From contig NZ_CP133019.1 of the NCBI RefSeq assembly GCF_030866805.1, positions 682,001 to 746,000 of the forward strand: a stretch of DNA of 64,000 nucleotides, read 5' to 3'. The position numbers were made by a program, and so were the translations under genes. The notes below the pieces were generated by a model. That model had not been told where the DNA came from and did no database searches. It saw nothing but the letters and a program-made list of their open reading frames with translations. Of the stretch, positions 35,907 to 43,436 are shown piece after piece; within the stretch, counting starts at the first letter, position 1; each line of letters begins with the position of its first letter. The DNA is from Microbacterium terrisoli. GTDB lineage: Bacteria; Actinomycetota; Actinomycetes; Actinomycetales; Microbacteriaceae.

Positions 35907-36551
35907 ATGATCCTGGGCATCGACACCTCCACCGGAACGGCGGTCGGGCTCGTCGAACCCGACGGGCTCGTCGTGGCCGAGAAGTCGAGTCCCGATCCGC
36001 GCGGACACGCCGAGGTCATCGGCACGCTGCTGGCCGAGGTCGCAAGCACGGCATCGGTCACCCATGTCGCCGCCGGAATGGGCCCCGGCCCCTTCACCGG
36101 CCTGCGAGTGGGAATCGCCGCCGCGCGGGCGTTCGCGCTCGGCGGCGACGGTGGCCGCGGCATCCCGGTCATTCCCGTCGTCAGTCACGATGCTGCAGCA
36201 TTCGCGCAGCTGGTCTCGGACGCCGCCGCAGGCATCGACACTCCGCGCTTCGCCGTGGTCACCGACGCCCGCCGGCGTGAGTTCGCGTTCACGGTGTACG
36301 ACGGGCTCGACGACGACGGTCTGCCGGTGCGCGCGACCGAGCCGGCGCTCGCGCACCGCGATGAGCTCGATGCCACCCTCGCCGGCTTCGGCGCCGTGCG
36401 CCTGGACACCGCGGTGATCTCGGCCGCGATGCTGGCCGTTGTCGCCGCACGGGCGCTGGTGGCCGGGCGCACCGTCGGCCCCCACGACGCGCTGTATCTG
36501 CGCTCGCCGGATGTCGTGGAGCCGGCCACGCCCAAGCGGGTGGCGTCATGA
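35907..36551 (+). CDS. tsaB: tRNA t6A synthesis protein TsaB
   Basis: A 214-residue ASKHA-fold partner of TsaD. MILGIDTSTGTAVGLVEPDG is the phosphate-1-like N-terminus and HVAAGMGPGPFTGLRVGIAA the hallmark TsaB motif; FAVVTDARRREFAFTVYDG follows. ATG 35907 is chosen because the fold starts there and a -10 hexamer sits just upstream; the in-frame codon at 35862 is less likely. The stop overlaps rimI (ATGA). Confidence 0.94.
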   Translation: MILGIDTSTGTAVGLVEPDGLVVAEKSSPDPRGHAEVIGTLLAEVASTASVTHVAAGMGPGPFTGLRVGIAAARAFALGGDGGRGIPVIPVVSHDAAAFAQLVSDAAAGIDTPRFAVVTDARRREFAFTVYDGLDDDGLPVRATEPALAHRDELDATLAGFGAVRLDTAVISAAMLAVVAARALVAGRTVGPHDALYLRSPDVVEPATPKRVAS

Positions 36552-37135
36552 CCGGTGACGCCGAGGGGCTGCGCACAGCGACGCCCGAAGACCTCGGGGC
36601 GATCATGGCGCTGGAGCGGGCGTCGTTTCCGACCGACGCGTGGAGCGAGAGCGCGATGCGCTCGGAGCTGGCCTCACCGCACGGACGCTACATCGTGATC
36701 GAGCAGGGCGGCGCGATCGCGGGGTATGCCGGACTGCGCGCCGTGGCCGGCTCGCACGACGGCGACATCCAGACGATTGCGGTGGCCGCGGCATCCCGCG
36801 GACACGGCTGGGGCCGCGCGCTGTTGACGGCGCTCATCGAGGAGGCCGAGCGCCGTGGCGTGCGTGATCTGTTCCTCGAGGTGCGCGCCGACAATCCGGT
36901 GGCACAGGCGCTGTACGGCTCCGAGGGGTTCGTGGAGATCGGGCGGCGCCCGCACTATTACCAGCCCGACGATGTCGACGCGATCGTGATGCAGGCCGAT
37001 CTGCGCGGCCGTGCCGCTGCCGTGTTCACAACTCCGCAAGAATCGGCGGTTCCCGGCGAAAACGGGCCGGATTCGGCCGATACGGCCCAGATCACCGGAG
37101 CTGTGCCCGCCGACAGCGCGACAGGAGCCGCATAA
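36548..37135 (+). CDS. rimI: Ribosomal-protein-alanine N-acetyltransferase RimI
   Basis: A 195-residue GNAT acetyltransferase that modifies ribosomal protein S18 in model bacteria. Motif A is [20 protein letters not shown], and [20 protein letters not shown] with [13 protein letters not shown] completes the GNAT core by about residue 155. The last 40 residues are a low-complexity tail not expected in RimI. It overlaps tsaB by four bases and tsaD by one base (TAATG). Confidence 0.9.
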   Translation: MTGDAEGLRTATPEDLGAIMALERASFPTDAWSESAMRSELASPHGRYIVIEQGGAIAGYAGLRAVAGSHDGDIQTIAVAAASRGHGWGRALLTALIEEAERRGVRDLFLEVRADNPVAQALYGSEGFVEIGRRPHYYQPDDVDAIVMQADLRGRAAAVFTTPQESAVPGENGPDSADTAQITGAVPADSATGAA

Positions 37136-38238
37136 TGACCCGCGAACCGCTCGTGCTGGGCATCGAGACCAGCTGCGACGAGACCGGCATCGGCATCGTG
37201 CGCGGCCGGACGCTGCTGAGCAACACGATCGCCAGCAGCATGGACGAGCACGCCCGCTACGGGGGAGTGATCCCCGAGATCGCCGCGCGTGCCCACCTCG
37301 AGGCGCTGCAGCCGTCCATCGAGGCGGCCCTCGCCGAGGCGGGCTCTGCGCTCGGCCTGGCGGGCGCGCTGCCCCTGGCCGATCTCGACGCGATCGCCGT
37401 GACCAGCGGGCCGGGGCTGGCCGGGGCCCTCATGGTCGGCGTGGGTGCGGCCAAGGCGCTGTCGGTCTCGCTGGGCAAGCCGCTGTACGCCGTCAACCAC
37501 CTGGTCGGCCACATCGCCGCAGACGTGCTCGACGCCGAGTCCGGCCCGCTGGAGTATCCGACCGTCGCATTGCTGGTCTCGGGCGGGCATACATCGCTGC
37601 TTCTCGTGCGCGATCTGACCACCGACGTCGAGCTGCTGGGCGAGACGATGGATGACGCGGCAGGCGAAGCGTTCGACAAGGTGGCGCGGCTGCTCGGCCT
37701 GCCCTATCCCGGAGGACCGCAGATCGACCGGGTCGCGGCATCCGGCGACCCGAACGCGATCCGCTTTCCGCGGGGACTGTCGCGCGCGTCGGACCTGGCC
37801 CAGCACCGCTACGATTACTCGTTCTCGGGCGTGAAGACGGCCGTCGCGCGATGGGTCGAGCAGCACCAGGCGGGCGGCGAACCGGTGCCGACGGCGGATG
37901 TCGCGGCGAGCTTCCGCGAAGCGGTCGTCGACGTGCTGATCACCAAGGCGCTGGATGCGTGCGCGCGCCACGACGTGCCGCGACTGCTGCTGGGCGGCGG
38001 AGTGATCGCCAACCGACGCCTGCGCGAAGTCGCTCTCGCCCGTGCGGCCCAGGCCGGCGTGACGGTGCGGATTCCGCCGCTGTCGCTGTGCACCGACAAC
38101 GGTGCGATGATCGCCGCACTCGCATCGCAGCTGATCATGTCGGGCCGCGAGCCGTCGACGCTGGCCTTCGGCGCCGATTCGACCTTGCCGGTCACCGAGA
38201 TCCAGGTGGCCGAACGGGATGCCGAGGCTGCGGCATGA
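37135..38238 (+). CDS. tsaD: tRNA N6-adenosine threonylcarbamoyltransferase
   Basis: A 367-residue catalytic subunit for t6A37 tRNA modification. The start [19 protein letters not shown] is diagnostic; the metal-binding HxxxH is His122/His126 in [15 protein letters not shown]; the ATP segment includes [13 protein letters not shown] and [18 protein letters not shown]. Standard length. The stop overlaps the next gene (ATGA). Confidence 0.96.
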   Translation: MTREPLVLGIETSCDETGIGIVRGRTLLSNTIASSMDEHARYGGVIPEIAARAHLEALQPSIEAALAEAGSALGLAGALPLADLDAIAVTSGPGLAGALMVGVGAAKALSVSLGKPLYAVNHLVGHIAADVLDAESGPLEYPTVALLVSGGHTSLLLVRDLTTDVELLGETMDDAAGEAFDKVARLLGLPYPGGPQIDRVAASGDPNAIRFPRGLSRASDLAQHRYDYSFSGVKTAVARWVEQHQAGGEPVPTADVAASFREAVVDVLITKALDACARHDVPRLLLGGGVIANRRLREVALARAAQAGVTVRIPPLSLCTDNGAMIAALASQLIMSGREPSTLAFGADSTLPVTEIQVAERDAEAAA

Positions 38239-38933
38239 GCGATGACACCGACGGGCACGGCCCGGCCGAGCACGCGTCTGGTGAGCCGGCGCCGGGACCG
38301 CAGCCGGACGAGGCCGTGCGGGCTGCCGCTGCCCCAGCGGACGAACCTGCACCGAGCGCCGGGCCCGTGCCGAGTGGACCCGTCCCGAGTGCCCAGGCCG
38401 CAGGGCCTGCACCTGAGCCTCAGGACGCCGAAGCGCCCGGGACAGCCCCTGCCGGTGCGGAGGCGGGCGCTCCTCCTGCTGGAGGCATCGCCACCTCGCC
38501 TGCCTCGCCCGACGTCGATCTCGGCTCTGAGGCTGCGGTGCTGCCCGGTGAGCACCGTGGCGGGTTCACCCGCCCGCCGACCGCGCCGATCGAGATGCCC
38601 ACGACTCAGAGCGGTCCGGCCGAGGACCTGTCCGAGGACCTGTCCGAGGAGCTCGTCGAGGTGCGCTGGGCCCCGCATTCGCTGGAATCGTCCGGCCCGT
38701 CGCGTGGCGTCGCAGCGTGGGCGCTGTCGTTCGCCGTCGCCGGCCTCGCCGTCTCCTTCTTCGTCGGCTGGGGTCTGCCCCTGGGGATCGTGGCGGTCAT
38801 CCTGTCGATCGTTGCGCTGCGGCGGCGCAGTGAGAGCAGCACGGTCGGCGGATGGGCGCTCGCGCTGGGCATCCTGTCGTCGCTCTACAGCGTCGGCTGG
38901 ATCCTCTGGGGCATCGGCCATCCGCTGACCTGA
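38235..38933 (+). CDS. Proline/alanine-rich membrane protein (DUF4190-like)
   Basis: A 232-residue protein with a disordered, Pro/Ala/Glu-rich N-terminal half (about 1-150, with the repeat [10 protein letters not shown] encoded by 12-base units) and two membrane segments at the C-terminus, [20 protein letters not shown] and [20 protein letters not shown], joined by a short basic loop with RRRSES. This resembles the DUF4190 type of small actinobacterial membrane proteins. It is coupled to tsaD by an ATGA overlap. Function unknown. Confidence 0.75.
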   Translation: MSDDTDGHGPAEHASGEPAPGPQPDEAVRAAAAPADEPAPSAGPVPSGPVPSAQAAGPAPEPQDAEAPGTAPAGAEAGAPPAGGIATSPASPDVDLGSEAAVLPGEHRGGFTRPPTAPIEMPTTQSGPAEDLSEDLSEELVEVRWAPHSLESSGPSRGVAAWALSFAVAGLAVSFFVGWGLPLGIVAVILSIVALRRRSESSTVGGWALALGILSSLYSVGWILWGIGHPLT

Positions 38934-38968
38934 CGACGTGAGTCACGGAAGCCGGCCGGGCACGGCAG

Positions 38969-39053
38969 TCTCGGTGGGATGGGGGATTTCTGGTGAGACA
39001 AGGGAATCTTGGTGGGACAAGGGACCATGTCGTGGGTCTCACCGAGAATCCCC
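38969..39053. repeat. 19-bp tandem repeats with an inverted copy
   Basis: Three consecutive 19-base units at 38969, 38988 and 39007, all close to TCTTGGTGGGACAAGGGAA, then an inverted copy at about 39035-39053 (TCTCACCGAGAATCCCCT) able to form a long imperfect stem with the second unit. They fill part of the 358-base non-coding gap after the tsaD operon; the rest holds the LacI-type operator and no other gene that I can see. Confidence 0.8.
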
Positions 39054-39231
39054 TGTTTCGGCGATGTTGCCCGTTGAACGCCTCATCGCCCATGCTCGTC
39101 CGTAACCCCTGTCAGCGCGAAGCACGCGGCGATCTTCGCCTACCGCGGTGGCCCGCGACTACCCGTCCGTGCCCGCCAGAGTCGGTGGCAGTCGACATAC
39201 ACTCACCGGGGCCCGCACGTCCATCACCCTG

Positions 39232-39249
39232 TGTGGTAACGTTGCCACA
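39232..39249. promoter_or_regulatory. LacI-type operator before the Gfo/Idh/MocA pair
   Basis: TGTGGTAACGTTGCCACA, a near-perfect dyad (extendable to 39230-39251), 42 bases before the start at 39292. One base different from 62586-62603. Confidence 0.75.
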
Positions 39250-39291
39250 CATCCAGTGACGGGTGATCGCCAACGCGGAGGCGGAGTGGAA

Positions 39292-40278
39292 ATGATCGGG
39301 ATAGGTGTCGTCGGATATTGGCACGTGCATGCCAACGACTACGCACTCGAGGCGCTCGGTCACCCGCGCACCCGGCTGGTTACCGGCTACGACCCCGACC
39401 AGGCACTCGCTCGGAAGGGTGCTCTCGCGCGGGGGATCGAGCCGGCCGCCGATCTGGACGCACTCCTGACAAACCCTGAGGTCGACGCGGTGACCATCAC
39501 GACGGCGACGTCGGATCACACCGAGATGATCCGACGTGCGATCCGGGCAGGCAAGCATGTGTTCGCGGAAAAGCTACTCGCGCCCACAGTCGGCGAATGC
39601 GAGGCACTGATCCAGGAGGCGGATGCCGCGGGCGTAGAGCTGGTGGTGTCGCTACCGCGTCTGACGGAGTCGCCGATACTCGCGGCGCGCGCGCTCATCG
39701 ACTCCGGCGAACTCGGCACGGTGACATACGCGCGGGTGCGGATGGCTCATGACGGGTGGCTCGCGGGCTGGCTTCCCGAGCGTTTCGCGGACCGCGTGAC
39801 GGCGATCGGCGGTGCGTTCGCCGACCTGGGATGCCACCCGGCCTACCTCATCCAGCACATGCTGGGCAGTGCACCCGTGACGCTAACCGCAACTTACGGA
39901 TCCGTGTCCGCGCACGCCGTCGAGGACAACGCGGTGGTCGTGGCCGGCTACGCCGACGGGGCGGTCGGAGTAGCAGAAGCCAGCTTCGTGACCACACCCG
40001 GCGCCTTCGCGTTCGAGTTGCGGGGCACACGGGCATCGTTGCTGTACGGGTTCGGCCAGGAGAAGCTCACCGCCAAGGGAGGTCGGTTCGGTGAGCAGAC
40101 CTGGAGCGAAATCGAGCTACCCGATGCAGGACCGCGCCCGTTCGACCTGTGGATCGACGCCATTGAGGGCCGAGCGGATGCCTCTGCCAACCGTGCGGCT
40201 GCAACGGAGTTGACCAGGTTCGTGGTGGCTGCAAACGAGTCGGCGCGTACCGGGCGAACAATCAACTACCAGGCCTGA
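39292..40278 (+). CDS. Gfo/Idh/MocA-family oxidoreductase
   Basis: A 328-residue NAD(P)-dependent sugar dehydrogenase-like protein. The Rossmann start is MIGIGVVGYWHVHANDYALE, where GxGxxG is reduced to GVVGYWH, and the usual EKP motif reads AEKLLAPT (Leu for Pro). The catalytic-His segment is GGAFADLGCHPAYLIQHML. These variations suggest a specialised substrate or cofactor mode. ATG 39292 is chosen, with GGCGGAG upstream, placing the operator outside the gene. It is followed 22 bases later by a second family member. Confidence 0.82.
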   Translation: MIGIGVVGYWHVHANDYALEALGHPRTRLVTGYDPDQALARKGALARGIEPAADLDALLTNPEVDAVTITTATSDHTEMIRRAIRAGKHVFAEKLLAPTVGECEALIQEADAAGVELVVSLPRLTESPILAARALIDSGELGTVTYARVRMAHDGWLAGWLPERFADRVTAIGGAFADLGCHPAYLIQHMLGSAPVTLTATYGSVSAHAVEDNAVVVAGYADGAVGVAEASFVTTPGAFAFELRGTRASLLYGFGQEKLTAKGGRFGEQTWSEIELPDAGPRPFDLWIDAIEGRADASANRAAATELTRFVVAANESARTGRTINYQA

Positions 40279-40300
40279 CCAGCACACCGGGAAGAGAGAA

Positions 40301-41326
40301 ATGTCAGACAAGATCCGAATCGGACTCATCGGCGCCGGCGGCATCGCCGGCGCGCATGTCGCGGGTTATCGTCGCAATCCCGACACTGTCGCGTTCGTCG
40401 CAATTGCGGATCCGATACGTGAGAACGCCGAGCGACGCCGCGGCGACGACGCAGACGTTCACATCTTCGACGACTACCGCACCATGATCGCACGGGCGCA
40501 GCTCGACGCCGTCGACATCTGCCTGCCGCACCACCTCCACGCTGAGGCGATCATCGCGGCCGCCGAGGCGGGTCTGCATGTGCTGTGCGAGAAGCCGCTG
40601 TGCTTGAGCATGGATGAGGCGCGTGCGATCTCGGAGGTTGCAGACCGCACCGGTGTCACGATCATGTGCGCCCACAATCAGTTGTTCTTGCCCACTGTGG
40701 CCGAGGCCAAGCGGCTGATCGACGCGGGCACCTTCGGACGCATCTATGAGGTGCGCACGACCGACAGCTTCTACAACGACTTCACTCCCGAGAGCATGGG
40801 TTGGCGTGCACATGCCTCCACTGCGGGCGGTGGAGAGCTGATCGACACGGGGTATCACCCGGTGTACCTGCTTCAGCATCTGGCGGGCGCGACCCCCGTC
40901 GAGGTATCGGCGATGCTCTCGCGTCACCGGCTGGAATTCATGGAGGGTGAGGATTCCGCGCAGGTGCTTGTGCGCTACGACAACGGGGTGGTCGGCGTGG
41001 TGACGAGCAGCTGGGCGTATCAGGCGGCGCCGGGCACGGAGAAGTTCTCCTTCGTCGGCGAGCTCGGCTCGCTCTCGTCGGACGGTGTCACCTTGACCTA
41101 CCGGCTCCGCGGTGAAGGCCCGGTGACCGTCTCGTTCGAGCCAGTGCACGACATCGCCGCTGAGGTGGCGCACTTCGCCGACTGCCTCCGCACCGGCGCC
41201 CGTCCCCTGCACACGCACGTGGAGGGCATCGACGTGCTGGGGGTCATTCTCGCCGCGTACGAGTCCGACCGCGCACGAGCGTTCGCCTCGGTGCGTCGCG
41301 TCGCAGTCACGTCGCCCGTCGACTGA
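40301..41326 (+). CDS. Gfo/Idh/MocA-family oxidoreductase
   Basis: A 341-residue oxidoreductase with canonical motifs: IRIGLIGAGGIAGAHVAGYR (dinucleotide fold), HVLCEKPLCLSMDEARAI (EKP) and GGGELIDTGYHPVYLLQHLA with the catalytic Asp and His. GGGAAGAGAG lies upstream of ATG 40301. Family members oxidise a sugar or inositol hydroxyl or act in retaining glycoside chemistry. It shares the LacI-type operator at 39232 through the upstream gene. Confidence 0.87.
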   Translation: MSDKIRIGLIGAGGIAGAHVAGYRRNPDTVAFVAIADPIRENAERRRGDDADVHIFDDYRTMIARAQLDAVDICLPHHLHAEAIIAAAEAGLHVLCEKPLCLSMDEARAISEVADRTGVTIMCAHNQLFLPTVAEAKRLIDAGTFGRIYEVRTTDSFYNDFTPESMGWRAHASTAGGGELIDTGYHPVYLLQHLAGATPVEVSAMLSRHRLEFMEGEDSAQVLVRYDNGVVGVVTSSWAYQAAPGTEKFSFVGELGSLSSDGVTLTYRLRGEGPVTVSFEPVHDIAAEVAHFADCLRTGARPLHTHVEGIDVLGVILAAYESDRARAFASVRRVAVTSPVD

Positions 41327-41579
41327 GGAGCACCGCGCACCAAGGCGCCGCGTGTGCCGGGCGGAGACAGCTCTTCCCGTGCGGTCGGTGTGAGCACGTC
41401 ACCTGCGGGCAAGCAGGAACAGGACTGTGGCGAGACCGGCCAGGTGTTCGGGGTCGGCGGCGTCCTCGGCGTGGGCGAACTCGAGCCCGGCCCGCCGCTG
41501 TCAGCTCAGTCGAACGCGGTCACGGCAACGAGTGATCGATGCGTGCCGGTATGTCTTCGTGGCGAGTACCCGAAGATCT

Positions 41580-43436
41580 TCACGCGGCCGCTGCGGCGAT
41601 CGCGTCCTCGCACGCCAGAAGCAGTACGCCGGCGCTCCAGGCATGCGACAGGGTGAGCAGCATCCCTTTGGGCTGGAAGCACTCGGTCTGGTAGTAGCGC
41701 TCAGTGACCATGCCGCGGTAGGCGTTGAAGTCGCCGTCGAACCGCGCGACGAACTGGCGGAAGCACGCGAGCGTCTCTTCGGCGCGCGCGCGGTAGTGCG
41801 CGTCGCCAGTTGCGTCGGCGAGCTCGATCAGCTCGCGCGTGCACACGAGCCCGTACGCGTGCAGGTGCTGATTGGAGGCCGAGGCCTGGTCTGCGCCGCG
41901 CGTGCCGAAGTCGTACGCCGACAACATCGTTCCGGCAGCGAAGCGCACGTCGTAGACGTACCGGAACGTGAGCGCGAATTCGGCCGATCGCCGTGCGAGG
42001 TCGAGCCAGCGCGCGGCCCCGGTCGCCCGATACAGCGCGACGTACGCCATCAGCGCTACGTAGCCGTCTTCACTAGTGACGGCGAGGTCGACGTCCTCGG
42101 GGGCACCGTGCAGGTACTCGTCGTACACAAACCGGGCGTAATACGCGCCCGCGCGCTCGGCGACCTCGAGCAGGTCTGCGTCGCCGGCATCGGCTAGCGC
42201 TGCCACCCAGGCGAGTCCCGACGACCCGTCCCAGGACAGCACCTCGCCGGTCTCGGCGTGGTGGATGCTGCCAAGGTTGCCGTCTGGCCGCTGCCGGGCC
42301 GCCACTATCTCCAGGCCTTCTCGGGCGGTCGCCGCCCAGTCATCCCGGCCGACGAGGGTCGCAGCGCGGGCGAGGAACTGCGTGGCTTCGCCGAGCGTCC
42401 GGCTGTGCAGCCCGCGGTGGTGCCGCGTCCAACTCTGCGTCCAGCCGCTGGAGCGATACCACACCCCCCACAGCGTGCCGCTGGGCGAGCGCTCGGCCGT
42501 GCAGAAGTCGATCACGCGGGTCGCGGCCTCCCGCAACGGCGCATCACCGGTGCGCACGGCGTGCCGGAGCATCGCGTAGGCCCACGGGATGCCGGACACC
42601 CACCCGACGTGCATGGCCTGGCGATCCACCGGCTGCCCGTCGTGGCCGGTGATCTCACGGTCGAAGCCCACGGTCTCCAACAGAACGCCTGGGTCGGGAT
42701 CGTAATGCCACCGCAGCAGTCCCTCGGCGGCCAGGGCGGCTGCGGCGGTCACGTCCATCCACGGACGCAGCGGTGCCCGCGCGCTCAGCCGCGCGTGCAG
42801 CGTGCGCAGCACACGTGCATAGTCGTGCCGGTCGGACGACAGCTCGTGCAGCGTGACGATCAGCTCGACCGTCGCACCGGGCTTGAAATGGTGCGAGGTG
42901 ACCAGCGGGTCGCGCGGCGACGCATCCCCGTAGTACGTGACCGGGTACTCGCGCGCCGGGAACGTGACCGACAGCTCCGCGTGCGGCGGATCGGCCTGGT
43001 CGCGCAACGCGAAGCCGAACCCGGTCAGTCCAACGAACGTGTCCGGGGCCGCCGACAGCGCCCATCCGCGTTGTCCGCCCCCGGGCCAACAGAAAACCAC
43101 CGGTGCCGCCGCGCGATCCGAGCGGAAGTGCCATTGGTCGCTGCGGAACTGTGCGTGTGCGGCGGCGTCGCGTGCCCCCGGCTCGAAACGCGGATAAAGA
43201 CGGTCGTTCGCAGCCGGCCGGTTCTCGCCGTAGAAGAGTCCCGGGATCATCCACCACGGGTCGGTGGCGTCCGCGATCTCGGCGGTGACGCGGATAGCAG
43301 CATCCGTCTCCTGCTCGCCCCGGTATACGACCCGCACAGCGATGACGGTCTCCTCGGCCGCCGGTGTCGCCACGAGGGAGATGTCGAAGTCGGTCGCGTC
43401 CGCGTCCAGGACGTCAGCGCGCAAGGCCGGTGTCAT
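41580..43436 (-). CDS. Large (alpha/alpha)-barrel-like protein, putative glycoside-processing enzyme
   Basis: A 618-residue soluble protein with no signal peptide. The first ~250 residues look beta-rich (DFDISLVATPAAEETVIAVR). The C-terminal ~350 are helical repeats with tryptophan-rich segments: HVGWVSGIPWAYAMLRHAVR, SPSGTLWGVWYRSSGWTQSW, SWDGSSGLAWVAALADAGDA and SASNQHLHAYGLVCTRELIE. This is the appearance of an (alpha/alpha)6 barrel glycosidase or epimerase. I do not recognise the family. It is coupled to the GH38 gene (ATGA), so it probably acts on the same glycan. The 253 bases before 41580 carry no gene that I can support. Confidence 0.6.
   Translation of the reverse strand: MTPALRADVLDADATDFDISLVATPAAEETVIAVRVVYRGEQETDAAIRVTAEIADATDPWWMIPGLFYGENRPAANDRLYPRFEPGARDAAAHAQFRSDQWHFRSDRAAAPVVFCWPGGGQRGWALSAAPDTFVGLTGFGFALRDQADPPHAELSVTFPAREYPVTYYGDASPRDPLVTSHHFKPGATVELIVTLHELSSDRHDYARVLRTLHARLSARAPLRPWMDVTAAAALAAEGLLRWHYDPDPGVLLETVGFDREITGHDGQPVDRQAMHVGWVSGIPWAYAMLRHAVRTGDAPLREAATRVIDFCTAERSPSGTLWGVWYRSSGWTQSWTRHHRGLHSRTLGEATQFLARAATLVGRDDWAATAREGLEIVAARQRPDGNLGSIHHAETGEVLSWDGSSGLAWVAALADAGDADLLEVAERAGAYYARFVYDEYLHGAPEDVDLAVTSEDGYVALMAYVALYRATGAARWLDLARRSAEFALTFRYVYDVRFAAGTMLSAYDFGTRGADQASASNQHLHAYGLVCTRELIELADATGDAHYRARAEETLACFRQFVARFDGDFNAYRGMVTERYYQTECFQPKGMLLTLSHAWSAGVLLLACEDAIAAAAA

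Noticed and set aside
33809..36172. 787-codon minus-strand ORF opposite acpS-alr-tsaE-tsaB
   Set aside because: Antisense shadow of four well-recognised genes; its translation has no recognisable motif and is Arg/Ser/Pro-rich.
41404..41505. Minus-strand stop-to-stop stretch reading GLEFAHAEDAADPEHLAGLA
   Set aside because: Only about 33 codons with no start or ribosome site; it could be a gene end left by deletion, but evidence is too thin to list.
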